A stretch of 64,000 nt of DNA, taken from NCBI GenBank assembly GCA_019914995.1, contig CM034143.1:5619501-5683500 (forward strand), given 5' to 3'. Positions within the stretch are counted from its first letter, which is position 1, and every line of letters starts with the position of its first letter. Positions 1 through 13,100 of the stretch are shown piece after piece. This stretch comes from Acanthochlamys bracteata (taxonomy: Eukaryota > Streptophyta > Magnoliopsida > Pandanales > Velloziaceae). Both the position numbers and the translations under genes were made by a program. Under the pieces are notes generated by a model, which saw only the letters and a list, made by a program, of their open reading frames with translations, had not been told where the DNA came from and did not search any database.

Positions 1-465
1 TGTGATGCAACATGTTAATCGAAAAATAAATGCAAAATGCTTGCATGTAAGGAATGAAAAGAATAATGAAATAAAGCAAGTTTCTATATGTGCTGTCAAA
101 ATATTACACAGACATTTCATTGCATACCTGCAGAATCCTTCAATGTGACATAACCGAAAAGTACCCTTCAACTTCCAGACACTCCCCTCCCCAATTCCCT
201 TTTCCCATTTTAGTAGTCTTTGACTAAAATTGAACTTAAACTATATGTATTCTTGAGAATCACCAAAATCCCAGTAACGGAAGCATAACTATAAATAAAA
301 ATGTCAGTAATTCAAATTTCCCCTCTAATGCCATTCAAGTAAAAAAAACAACCAGGGAATAAGAGAAACATGAATAAAAATAAACTAACAACATGAAAAA
401 GTGGAAGAGGACAAAAAAAAAAGTGAACTTTAGCAAAATAAAGAACATGAGAACCAAAACATTAC
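1..465 (-). other. Intron 1 of the SRF-like gene
   Basis: This AT-rich stretch lies downstream of the donor at 465-464 on the minus strand. Open frames here are short and are shadows. I looked for the SRF second exon (the conserved segment before the first LRR) and did not find it, so the intron probably continues past the window edge. Confidence 0.4.
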
Positions 466-556
466 CATCAGAAGCGTCGGTGGTGCACTCAATGTTCCAA
501 ACCAACTCCATTACAACACCGATCACAAGAATCACACACCATGTTCTTGAAGCCAT
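466..556 (-). CDS. First coding exon of a STRUBBELIG-family LRR receptor-like kinase (partial)
   Basis: The exon encodes a start methionine, a hydrophobic signal peptide of about 22 residues and the mature start CTTDASD. It then meets a clean donor (GATG/GTAATG, GT at 465-464) in phase 1. A short signal-peptide exon ending in TTDASD or TTDPSD is what is known of STRUBBELIG-receptor-family (SRF) kinases, where the next exon continues with the SRF N-terminal domain and LRRs. I chose the ATG at 556 because the longer frame upstream begins with a non-ATG codon. The rest of the gene lies beyond the left edge, since 1-465 reads as AT-rich intron with no second exon that I can place. The call rests on 30 residues, so it could be another secreted or receptor protein. 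Confidence 0.5.
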
Positions 557-1639
557 AATGGGGAGGGGAGCTTTAACGAAAATACTGAAAAAATCAATAT
601 CAACCAATGAATCTACAACTCCATTCCTTCTCTAACACCCTCATATAAACAACCCAAAAACTTCTCCAAGATTCTTTCTTGGTGCAGAGTGTGAGTGCAA
701 GCCAAGCTTACAGATCAAAATTCTCTAAAGAAACAAAAAAAAAAAAAAAAAAAAAATCAAGAATCTACAACAAACACTACTACCACCTGGCTTCTGGTAG
801 TCGAACAAACAGAAGGAGAGAGAAGCTAGAAAGAAAGCTTATGGATTGATAATTGATTGATTCCAAAACCTGAATTAAAGCTTGGAACTTTGGAAGAACA
901 CAAGCTTCACAGAAGCCCAGACACGGAGTGTATAAACATTTATTTTCCTTTAAACTAACAATTCTACCCTCACTGAACACTTAATTACTCAATATTTGGT
1001 AGGTGGTTGAACTTTGTTTAGAGGGTAGTTAGGTCATTTACAATATATAATAATAATACATTCAATAATACTTAAGTGGTTAAAAATGTAACTTTTTAAT
1101 AATATATTTAATTTAACTAATTGTCTTTACAACTCTTAGTAGAGCCCTTTGAAATTTAAAGATTAGCATATTGTCCTTATACAATTATTTTTACTATAAT
1201 TATGATGTGATGAATGAGAGTGTGAAAATTGAAAAATATTTAAGCTAATTATGGATTAGGTTTTAAATGATTGTTATTAGGGCAGGTGGATTGAAGTGTT
1301 AGATGGTTGAAACTTTTTCTTTCTTTCTAGGTTGAAATGTTGTACCTTTTTATTATTTTTTCTTTATTATTAATAATGATTATGATTATTTTTTTCTTTC
1401 AATTATGGACTGAAAATTAAAGTTTTTAGCAAAATGGACTTTTTAAGCTCCAACACTAAGTCCAACAGTGATGGGCGTTTAACAAACGGATTGGGCTTTT
1501 ACGGCCCTAATGGTAAATTCTCATGCTCAAAGCCCATTAGAAGCTACGGTGGGCCAGCCAATTTGGCTAACGGTTGAATTCTTTGCGTGGTGTTTGATTA
1601 ATAGCAGCAAGATCAACTAGTACTACTCGAGTACGAACG
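557..1639. promoter_or_regulatory. Shared upstream region between the SRF-like gene and SEC61A
   Basis: These two genes diverge, so this stretch must hold both promoters. Around 557-760 is the pyrimidine-rich (on the minus strand) leader of the SRF-like gene, including a poly-A/T run at about 735-757. The middle part (1000-1440) is AT-rich and featureless. The SEC61A side carries the site II motifs listed separately. Confidence 0.45.
1492..1555 (+). promoter_or_regulatory. Cluster of three site II (TGGGCC/T) elements
   Basis: TGGGCT occurs at 1492-1497, its reverse complement AGCCCA at 1531-1536, and TGGGCC at 1550-1555. All lie within 65 bp and roughly 100-150 bp before the likely SEC61A transcript start. 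Site II elements are known TCP-factor binding sites in plant housekeeping promoters such as ribosomal and secretory genes. This fits a constitutively needed translocon subunit. Binding itself is inferred. Confidence 0.5.
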
Positions 1640-2437
1640 CAGCTTACTAAAAACCTCTTTGCTAAACGTGGCGAACCCGTTAATCGACTTGGCGAACAAG
1701 GGTACTTCAGGTATTTCCATCGACGTCACACACAAAACAACACCATAATGTCAAAAAATAAATATATTTATTTTATTCTCGTGCTTTTAAAACTCGCTCT
1801 CTCTTGCATTTTTATTCGATCTCTATGCTCGCGATCGATCGCCGCACCACAAGGTAATTGTTCTGCTCGATCTGTTTCTTCGATTGTGAATCGTAGGTTT
1901 CAATTATTTGATTGCGAATCTCGTAGATCTGTTTCTCTGGTGGGGAAATTTCTAATATAATGATTGTTTTAAGGGTTTATGCTTGGATCCGTTTGTTCCT
2001 TTATGTAATTTTAGCTTGTAAAGATTTGTTTTCAATCCGTTTGTTCCGTTTTAAGGGTTATATCTTACCAATATAAAATTTGTTTTCAAATCAGTTTGCG
2101 AAATGTTGGAGATATTATTTGGCATATCACTACAATGCGTAGCTCTAATTGCTTGAATTTGTATCTAAATTCAGGTCTGTGATCGTTGAAATTGCTTTCG
2201 TTATTGTTTTGTTAAGTGGATTGATAAATGTATTATTTCAATTTTATGATGAATTGAGTTTTATTTTTTAACCTGATCTGAGTTTTATTTGCTTTTTCTG
2301 TTACTTTTTGCTATGGATCTATGGAATTTAGATATGCAATGGAGTTTAGATATGCTAACACTTAAGTTGATTTTTTTAGGTCAAAAGCATGTATGTAGTT
2401 CAATAATAACGAGAATTGTTTTCTATAATAAGGGAAT

Positions 2438-5400
2438 ATGGCTGGAGGATTCAGAGTACTCCACCTTGTTCGACCATTTCTAGCATTCTTGCCAGAAGTT
2501 CAGACTGCTGATAGAAGAATCCCGTTCAGAGAGAAGGTTATCTACACCGTGATCTCCCTCTTCATCTTTCTGGTCTGCAGCCAGCTCCCTCTCTATGGGA
2601 TACACTCAACGACTGGAGCGGATCCGTTTTACTGGATGCGTGTCATCCTTGCGTCAAACCGTGGAACCGTTATGGAGCTTGGAATTACTCCCATTGTGAC
2701 TTCTGGATTGGTGATGCAGTTGTTGGTCGGCTCGAAAATTATCGAAGTGGATAATAGCGTGCGAGAGGATCGCTCCCTGTTGTAAGTTTTGAATTCAAAG
2801 AGAAGTATTTATTTTGCATGCTTTTTGTGGATGGTGGTAGCATGAATATTTTTATAAGGTATAAACAAAGTATAAACATATTTCACGAGTGACTACTCCA
2901 TTTGATAATGATATGTTGATCTTTATTTCATTAGGGGTACAACATAACATTTGTAGTAGGTCCAATCTGACTCTGGTTCACATAGGGCTCTTCAATTGAG
3001 AAGTGTGATTGCATGCAAGTAATTGCTGTCATTATCTTGTCATAAGGTATACAATAGCAGAAGAAGGCTCATCTGTCATTATCTTGTCATAAAGCCTCAT
3101 ATTTTGATAGGTCTCCTCTGGCATATTATTAGGAATTTGACGTACTTCCTTATTTAATGCTAACAATCATTCATGTGTGGGACTGGGAGTACCCTCAACA
3201 AGATTCTCAGATTCGAGTTGGCTTTTCGTGCATTATGTTTAACAATTTTGCCTTCTACCTTTCACATTTTGCTTACTTTGAGAAAACCAGATTTTAGTTC
3301 TTTGTTATGCGTAATTGATATCTTTTGCTATTTTCTTATCAGAAGTTCTGTTTTTCTCTGAAATCTCAATGTTGTTCTGATGAAAGTGGGTCAATGTTGC
3401 TAGTGATCTAACATAAGTTCCAAGACATACTTTGTGCGAACAATTTTGTCACTCTACTTCTATTTTCTTAGAAATGGTGCACAGAAACTTCTGGGTATCC
3501 TTATTGCTATCGGAGAGGCAGTTGCCTATGTTCTGTCTGGGATGTACGGTAGTGTTAGCCAGCTGGGTACCGGGAACGCTATTCTCATAATCCTTCAGCT
3601 CTTCTTTGCTGGTATCATTGTGATTTGCTTGGATGAACTTCTCCAGAAAGGATATGGCCTTGGTTCAGGAATTTCCTTGTTCATTGCAACCAACATCTGG
3701 TAATTTTCAGATTCATATATTTACCTGAATAACCAATGTTCTTTAGACCATATACTTATACGAAAATATTTGTGCATGATATAGTGAAAATATTATCTGG
3801 AAGGCATTCAGCCCAACAACCATAAACAGTGGACGTGGTGCTGAATTTGAAGGTGCAGTCATTGCGTTGTTCCATCTATTGATTACTCGCACAGATAAAG
3901 TTCGAGCTCTTCGGGAGGCTTTCTATCGTCAAAACCTTCCAAATGTGACCAATTTGCTAGCAACTGTTTTGGTCTTTCTCATTGTTATCTACTTCCAAGG
4001 TTTTCGTGTCGTTCTCCCTGTGAGGTCAAAGAATGCCCGTGGACAGCAGGGATCCTATCCAATCAAGCTTTTCTACACATCTAACATGCCTATCATTTTG
4101 CAATCTGCACTTGTTTCCAACTTATACTTCATTTCTCAGGTAGGTAAATGAACACATGCTAACATTGTTAATATGTAAACTTCTATTTTGGTGATACTAT
4201 ATATTTGTCATGTGTACAGTTACTTTACCGGCGGTTCAGCGGTAATTTCTTTGTAAATCTGCTGGGAAAGTGGAAGGAATCTGAATATAGTGGTCAATTC
4301 ATTCCTGTTGGTGGCATTGCCTACTACATTACTGCACCATCAAGGTGATTTGAAGGGCTCCTTATTATGCCCCATGTGCTGTTTAGTAGTTTAGCTCTGA
4401 GTATAACTCATCAACAAGCTATAGACTGAATATCTTGTTCTAGAGATGTTACTTTGGTGATTTTGATGGTGACTGATTAGCCCAATCTTTTGAATGATAT
4501 ACAGCTTGGCAGACATGGCAGCAAATCCCTTCCATGCACTTTTCTACATTGTTTTTATGCTCACAGCATGTGCTCTTTTCTCCAAAACTTGGATTGAAGT
4601 ATCTGGATCATCTGCCAGAGATGTAGCCAAACAACTGAAGGTAGATATTTAAAAACTTTTCAGGCTACACATGTACCTTTTTACTTTAATGTTTGAGTAT
4701 CTTAACTTTATGTTACTTTCTTCTAAGTTTGTGCACACTTTGTGCACTTCTTTTCTGAGTAAGTTTATTTTATGAGACTTTTTGTGTAAGGGTGATTGTT
4801 TTCATATGGAAATGAGAAACTATATGATGAGCTCTAGTATCTAGATATACTCTACTTTCTATCAAGACATTGGATATGTCCTGAAGAGCGAGTTGCTCAG
4901 AGAAGGTATACTAGTTCATTTTTGTGATGATAGGGTGATAACTCCAGATGCTAATGGTCATTCATGGCACTATCAAGGTGCTGTGTGCTTGAGTTTTCAG
5001 GATCTGATCTTATTGATAGATGATTAAAATTCAACTGTGTAGGAAAACCTACAAGCTTGTGATGTTTGATTTTACGTTTTCAAAGACTTCTAGGGTATTG
5101 TCTTTAGTTTTCTTTTCCTCATTTGCTGTGGTTTTCTTCTTCTCATAAAAGAGTGTACAGCAGCCTATAAATCCTAGAAGCTACGTCTTGTGTGAGAGCT
5201 AATACATATCCTTTTCACACATATGCCTTTTCATTGCAATTCACCTAATATCGTTGTTCCATACTGCAGGAGCAACAAATGGTCATGCCTGGTCACCGGG
5301 AGTCAAATCTGCAGAAGGAGTTGAACCGCTACATCCCTACTGCAGCAGCCTTTGGAGGAATGTGCATTGGTGCTTTAACAGTTCTTGCTGATTTCATGGG

Positions 5401-5509
5401 GGCAATTGGTTCTGGAACTGGTATCCTACTTGCTGTGACAATCATCTATCAGTATTTCGAGACATTTGAGAAAGAAAAAGCCACTGAGCTCGGCTTTTTT
5501 GGCCTGTGA
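2438..5509 (+). CDS. SEC61A: Protein transport protein Sec61 subunit alpha
   Basis: CDS join(2438..2781,3472..3699,3785..4139,4220..4344,4505..4640,5270..5509), 1428 nt, 475 aa, the usual family length. All five introns are GT-AG and every junction keeps phase. The product is the pore subunit of the ER translocon, a ten-span membrane protein that passes nascent chains into or across the ER membrane. Diagnostic segments are the start [20 protein letters not shown], the plug-region stretch [28 protein letters not shown], the cytosolic loop [14 protein letters not shown] and the C-terminal [13 protein letters not shown]. The leader appears split: a non-coding first exon ends at 1853 (AAG/GTAATT) and a second starts near 2380, after a T-rich acceptor. 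A housekeeping-type promoter with site II elements precedes it. I see no damage, so this is a functional-looking gene. Confidence 0.97.
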
Positions 5510-7187
5510 TCTGTTCTATCATCACGTTACTAAGAGTGGTTCCACAGAAGCCCAACTACAGTTTTGGATATAACTTGGGAGAAAAGATGCAGTCAAATTC
5601 TCTGACGTCAGACTGTAGGATTCGGAATTGTAGAGTCAGCTTTGGGAGGCTTAACCTGTTAGAAAACCCGTGTAGTAGGATGTGCCATAGTCAGCTAAAA
5701 TATACAGCAGGCTGTTATGTTTTAAATTATTAGTTTTCTTCCAGTGGTTGCTAAATTATTCAAAAAAGTTTCTATATATCTGCATTCATCATCCCAATGT
5801 TGCTGTAAGTAGATGTTGATCATTTTGTTTTTGCATACTCTTGTTCGTTTGTCGCGTAGTCCTTGGGAATCATAATATTTTCAAGTTGTAATAGTGTCTC
5901 CTAGGTTATGGTAGCTTTCTTTCTAAAGGACCTTCGCAGAATCTTGTAGTTTTATTGTAGAAACCAACAACTTTAACTCAATTCTTTGATAGATTACAAG
6001 CTGGTCTCAACGAACCTGCCAATTTTATTATTTTTTCCTGTACTCTATAGGCAAACATCTGAAGACATATATAACTTCAGGTTTTGCCTTTTAACCTGTT
6101 TATGTCTCTGTTTCTTCGTAAGTTTTTGGCCAGAAAAGTTCCTTTTCCATGCTTCAAAGAGTGAAACTCCCAAGTGGCTAAGGATACGTTGGGCAAAACT
6201 TTTGTATCCTGTCAGCCAACCCGTGTAGCAGAAGCTGTTACTTTTGCTGAAGTATACTCCTAAATATTTGGAGCATAAGTTGCCTGCCACAACAAATTAT
6301 CACTCAGGATTGAACCATCCTACTGGATAGATTTGCTTGCCTACTACAACAGCCTAAGAACCTGCCTGATGAAAGAGCATTCAACTGAATACATGTAGCT
6401 ACTAAGGTTACACCTATAGTAAAAAATTGGAACAGTATGGCACATGAAGAGGAACCAGCCACATAGCTTGCTAGTCAATAGAGGTTGTTTAACAATTTTA
6501 AGTCTATTGAGAGTAGAAGTCTCATATCCAACGTAGGCAACCACTGACTAAAACACAGTGCTACTGCAGTGGGTTGATAGAAGGTATTCCCTCTCAAAGT
6601 AGATGTCAAATCCCGCATACTGTCTACTTCCTCATAACCTTGCAGTAAGATTGATTTCTCCTCACCTTGCATCCAAGATCCTACCCGTTAAGCCAAGAGA
6701 CAACTTTTCGCAGCTCGAACAAGTCGAAATACCACGAACTTTATCTGGGGGACATACAAAAGACACAATGTGATACCCACAGGCAATGACACACCACTTG
6801 CCTGCCTGGATCTCAATACATTTCTCAACACCAACAATTAAGGTATTCCTCTGGAGTCGCAATTTGCAATCTAGGTAATAAGTACCACGCGAAAGAAATT
6901 TGCAAAGTACAGTAGATGACAACAGGTGGAATTGCAGGTCAGTATTTACAAGTACAAATACTGAGAGGCCTACCCTAGACACAGCAAGACAGGACATTCA
7001 GCAGAAGCAGTCTACAATTTGAAACAAGCCCCTTGAGCATAGCTTGCAAAATAACATATGAGAACTGGCTTGTTTGTGCAATGGCAGTCTTAACTCTGGG
7101 CTGTACAATCCTATTGTAGCAACAATAGCTTAACACTCTCTCCAGTAGCATCAACTCCAATAAGAGTGCCCTTCCACATCTGACTGG
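5510..7187. other. Convergent 3' regions of SEC61A and the EBS-like gene
   Basis: SEC61A ends at 5509 (plus) and the EBS-like gene ends at 7188 (minus), so this 1.7 kb holds both 3' UTRs and terminators. Several short open frames on both strands look like chance. I see no third gene and cannot place the polyadenylation sites exactly. Confidence 0.5.
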
Positions 7188-10100
7188 TCACCGTTTCCGC
7201 CTTTTTGTTTCTAACTGCAAAACACAAGCTTATAACTTGTCAAAATACAATAAACTGAACAAGAACAAAAGTACTAGCAAGTACACATCTTCATGAACAT
7301 CCTAGCCTCTCATATAGGTAACGACCAGTCAATCATTTTCTGCCTTTTTTATTTCTATTGTATTCTTTCGACTTTGGAGTATAATGCTGCCAAGGGCAAG
7401 AATGACAAGATGTACAGAGGAGGAATAGTTTGCCTTGAAGTAACATCCTAACTTCTTCTTATTAAGATAATCTGCAAGGATTTGAGTCTCCACCTCCCTT
7501 TGGGAGATGGATACCCTAGCCGCCCAACCATTGGGACCCCAGCAATAACTAAGTTATGAGCAAGATGAAGTCAAGGTACAGCACGAAATAAACTGAAGTA
7601 TCCTATGCAAAATGAGAAGAAAAATAAAAGCATAATCCTATCCAAAGACTCATTTACAAGCAAAGCACGAATCAAAAAGAACTTATAGTCTTATTAAGTC
7701 TCATTCTTGAAAGGGACGAAAAAAAATGCAGTCCTATAGTTCAGTTAATGCTTGTAAAGCTAGCAATTCTGCTCCACAGAAGATCAACTTCACCTTCAAG
7801 GATTTTCAGCAAATTAAAGGGAAGTCCATGGATTTACTTAGACTACAAAGGCTCCTGAGTCGCTTCTATATAGGTAAGATTCGCTGTAGATTATAAATTT
7901 CTCTGATCCTATTCTTCTAGCATTTGAAATTATGTTTCCTGATATGCTAAACCATCTAAAAAGCAGAACTTATTTCACTTTCTTACAAAAACTTTTTAAA
8001 CTTCAAGTTCTTCATCCCTAATGCTTTTAGTTATCCTTCTCAGTACAACATAAATGTCATGACATACAAGTATATCAAGAGTTTGTTACAAACGAGGTAA
8101 CTGTTGTGTCACTCGAGACAGAACTACTCCTACCAAGTGCGCAGCAGAAACAAGCGTGCCTATGGATTTTATAATCCAAGCAGAGAATCAAGAAACATGA
8201 AAACAAACCACAAGGAGACTAGAGAATTACGTTTCTGAATCACCAAAAAAGAATCCCACAAGCAGCCAGTATGAAAAAAGCTATAATAAAAGTTACACCT
8301 TTTTTTCACTCTCAGATAGCAACAACCAGTTCTTTGCTGAAGCAAATTTACTCAACTTTCTTACATAAATGTCGGAATCTAAATAAGTACTACAGAAAAC
8401 AAGTTATGTACTGTTGATATATCTCATACTATCCCGAGCAAGCCCAAATGCTTACTTTTATAGATGTTTTTCAAGCTAGTAACTCTGCCGTCATCTCCAC
8501 GCCATCAAAAAAGGCTCCTTCATGGGTGAATCCCATGTGAAAGACGGCAAATAGCTGACTATACAGCTCTCCAATGTCGGCCAAAGCAGCTGAAGCTGCA
8601 CTTGGCCGGTAGAAAAGACTGTATGCTTGCTCTCATGGCCAAGCTCCACAGCGATATCATTACTTAGCTCCTCACCTGATATCGTCTCAAGGATCATCAG
8701 AGCTGCTGAATCAACTCTTGAAGTCCAGGAGCACCACACAATCAGGTGAAACAAATAGCTTAAGTAGGTCAATGACCTTCCTTCTTGAAGTCAGCTGCAA
8801 GCTTCTTGAATCAAGAAGCTTCAATGCTGGCTAAGATGAAGGCAGCTTATAAGGAGCTGAAGCATGCTGCTCAATTTCAGGCATCACCCTGATGAGCTAG
8901 CTATGTGCTTGCTCTCCTTCTTCAGCTGCTAATCAACATCCATGCCACCTCAACTAGGAGCTGATCTAAGCAGCCATCAAGAGCAGGCAGCTCAAGCTTC
9001 TCACAAGTTCATTGCCTAATGGCTTTAATACTACTTCCAACAGAGTTGATTACACTAAGATGCATTTTCTTCACTATTGAACTTGTTAGGAAAGACTGCC
9101 AACATCTGAAAGCACATTTATCCATCAAACTTGAAGTTACATCTCAACACATATTTGCCTGGTGCAATGATTCACAACATTCCAACTTTGAAGCCCACAT
9201 CCTGCACAAACTGCATTGCAGAACTTACTGTCAAAAGACTAGTTATGTACAGTAGGTTCATGGCAAGGAGACCTATGTCAATCATGGTTCCATGTCCTCA
9301 AACCATGAAGTCAGATGAATAGTAATCACCACAAAATTGAGCTCTTCTGCAACTTCCATCAGGAGGTGTTTATACTTCACAGTAATTAAGAAGACAGCGC
9401 TGATGCACTTCACAACAACTATCACCATATGTAGCAAACTACTTCAAAGTCACTAACATAATCTGACAAGTGATCACTTCTATATTTTGTAGTATATAGG
9501 GCACATGGTCCAACAGCCCCAAGCATACAAGGTTTAATTTTCAACCCATAGTGACAACAGAAGCAAGTAGCACGTCTCAATAAATATGGCTAACTATTTA
9601 AAAGAAAAACTAGATATCCCTATAATTGGCCAAGAAATATCCTCGACAATGGGAGTTTAAACGATCCAGAGAATGGTTGAGCACTATCAAGAATAAATGT
9701 TAGTTCCAGCATCCAGTGGTTCAAATAAATGGACACACTCAATATGATAGGTTGCCTAATTCCTTCCCCTACACCTACAGCAACTACTTAAATCCATGAC
9801 CAAATCTCTACACTTCTTAAGTTGACCTCTCTCCAAGGAACAATCCACAATTCCAAATACTATAATAGCACAGCATCTCTCCCCTGCAATCCATTCATTT
9901 GTTCCTGTATCTGAAGCCCAACTATGTAACATATTTCACCTCCAACTTTCTTAATACTCTTCGAGTTTGGCATTTTCAATCTAAGCCTTCCTTTACCTCA
10001 AAAGATTGATTAGGCATTGTTAAGTGCTTGGCATCCACAAAATTTCCATGGAGAGGAAGGATTTTGGTTCCTTAATATGACTTTAGGGGTTTCTACTAAT

Positions 10101-13100
10101 GAAACATCTCTCAAGATTATTGGGCTTGCACCAAGGATTCTCAGAAATGTCATCGCATCTGAACTTTGACAATCATTTAAACCATTTGTGGGAACTGAGC
10201 CGCATCCTTATGTTGACAGAAAAGATCACACATTCAAAACCACAAGGAACAAAGAGACAAACTGGCAATAATAATATGCTAAAAAATCTCTGTTAAGAGA
10301 AAAAAGAAAAAGGAGAGAGCAGCTTACACTTGTCCAACTGACTACAAGGATATAAACATGCTCACCTTGGTCTCAGGGATTGGTGAAACAGGAAATGCAT
10401 TAATGGATCCTTTAGCATCATCCTCTGAAGAGCAATCCGAGCATAGAAAGTGATCCAACTTTTTGGCTTGTTCAATAGTCATACCCATGCAAGACGGGTG
10501 AAACCTGCACACAGCAATCACTTATGAAGCAAGTAAAGACAAACAAAAATTACATAAAACAAGGATCACTATAAATTATAATATCTCAAGAGTTCATCTG
10601 CATCAAGAGAGGTAAATGTATAACAACATGGGACCAAAGATAAGAATTTAGCGAATGCAGTAATATCTCACACAACCAGTGCTTGGAAAATGTTGGTTGT
10701 ATTACCTATACTGTACCCTACAATGCACAAACAAGTAACACTACATCGATGCCTATTGAAAGGCATCCTGACAAGAAGAAAGGATAAATAATTCCCATTA
10801 GTACCTCCTAGCTCATCAGACACAGAAGAAAAGCACCCAAATATGTATGAAGGAGCAAAGACAAACACTAGAACAAGATGAAAAGTATAACATTACATCT
10901 TTTATATACATCAAATAACTATCAATACATAAGACAAATATACAACACAAATGCAATCATAACAGGTCAATCTCTAACACCAAATGATCAAAGAAACATA
11001 CATCAAAGTATACAAGTGCATTCTGATAATATAGCTGCATACGCATATGGACATGGTATTCCCAAAAGATAGTTAAGTAACTAGAACAGTTACTAATTCA
11101 TGAAGAGTGCATATGTACGTTGAGAAATGTGATGATGGTTGTGAGCGCTCCACTGCATGACCTACTAAGGAAAGACCACAGCTTGACATTTCCATCAGAA
11201 ACTTAGTTTGCAACTCTGATCAAAGCCAAAGTACATCCTACATGAATGAAGGAATAGGTATCTATTTCAAGATTGTTGCTTGGCGGCAAGAACATTGCAC
11301 AAAGGAGGACGTCTGAGAGTGCTTATAAAATAGAGCTTTTTTGGAATGAATAGTATTTCGGAAAATGAGCTCTACTTTTTTACCTAAAAAATAATAAAAA
11401 TAAGCAATACCAAGATCCTACGACATATAATTTTTCTGTATTTTAAAAAAATTTTAAATAAATTCTGTAGAATGTTGTATAAATTATTGATGAAAAAAGT
11501 TGAAATGAAGTGGAGTCCATACGCACTGCCAAATGGTGCGTCAATCACCTATTACCATTCAATGTCAAAGATCTGTAATTAATGAAACTTCAGCAGTTTG
11601 ACCTACTTTCAACTCCTTCCACTGAAACCTCCCTTCATGGTACAGTTTGCATATATCACAATCTAGTCACAGATTCTAGTTGCAGATTCATAAGGAAAAA
11701 GCTGATCCCTTTGTGCAAATTTCAGATGTATTACGTAGGAAATGATAATATTTCTACCTAATTTATAAACGATTACACAACAAAATATATACAAACTACA
11801 GCATGCATCACAATTTCATGTCCCATTTAAATAACAATCATCTTAAAAAGAATATTTCATAGCTAGAAACTGTTGAACACTCTTCTTGTTAATGACAGTA
11901 TCCTTCACAAATCATGCACTGCTTTCATAATGACAATTGCTGTTCAAGGAAGCTACAATAACACCAAACAGCTAAATAAGGTTCTACAGCAATCTTGGCA
12001 AAAGAGAATTATTAAAAATCAATGAAGTGAATCCAAGCGCAATCCAATTTTGGCATTGACGTGTTCAGTAATTGGTAATGGAGCTCAAATTGCCTATTTT
12101 TGCCTTTACCAGGGAACTTAACCTCCAAATATATTATGCACAGCAGTAGTCTTTCAGCTTTAGTGATGACTAGAATTGTGGTAATCTAGAATTCTCAAAA
12201 CCCATTTACATAAACAAGTAGGTTTTCTTCAGTGAAGAACGGTAGATACGTGAAGGAATAGCATAAGTACACCTTACGATCTAAACAAGCTGCTACAACA
12301 CATCAAAGTATATCACTTAACATGTCCTTCTAGAATAGCACAAGCCCTTTCAGAGAGCATAGCTGTCTTAAAAGTGAAAAGAATATCTCCGTCATCTCCT
12401 GTTTTAGATGTTAAGCAGCAATTACAAAGATGGACATATTGAGCAGCAATAACTAACAAAAATACAGGGATATGAACTTGAATTAAGTAATTATACGAAA
12501 TGGCTCTTTCAACTTACTAAGGCCACCAAAGTTGCGAAATAATGAAGGTCAAACATACAAAGTCAGTGATAAGTTTCTAATAACAAAATCTACCATAAAT
12601 AAGGAGAATATGAAAAAGAAAACGGAAGAGCAGCATTTGTTGGTTTAGTTGAATATAACATAACAAGATTGTTGTATTCCAACTATGACACCACCCACTC
12701 AAGTGCAATTAAGTAATTTCACTAAGTTCAGCTGGATCATAGAAGCCGTAGAAACAATATGGATAGGATACAAATCTGTCCCGAAAGTTTGCATATTTAG
12801 ACAAGACAAAAAACCAGTCTAGGATAAACAAAGATTAAAGCATGCAAATCATCCCCAAGTACAAAACATCCGTGCAAATAGTAGATTGTTTTAGCTTCAA
12901 GTCCCAATAGAAAAAAGTGGCACACAAATATTTCTTTAAAAAAAAAAAAGAAATAAACATCCAAAAAAGTGGCTATTTCAACTTACTAAGGCCACCAAAG
13001 TTGCGAAATAATGAAGGTCAAACATACAAAGTTAGTAATAAGTTTCTAATAATAAAAAATCTACCATAATAAGAAGAATATTGAAAAGAAAACGGAAGAG

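Noticed and set aside
1748..1960. 70-codon frame in the SEC61A leader region as a small gene
   Set aside because: It crosses the likely donor at 1854. It is better read as the non-coding first exon plus intron.
8491..8772. 93-codon minus-strand frame in the AGCT-rich island, considered as an extra EBS exon
   Set aside because: The EBS product is complete without it, and exon 4 joins exon 5 in phase 0 across this region.
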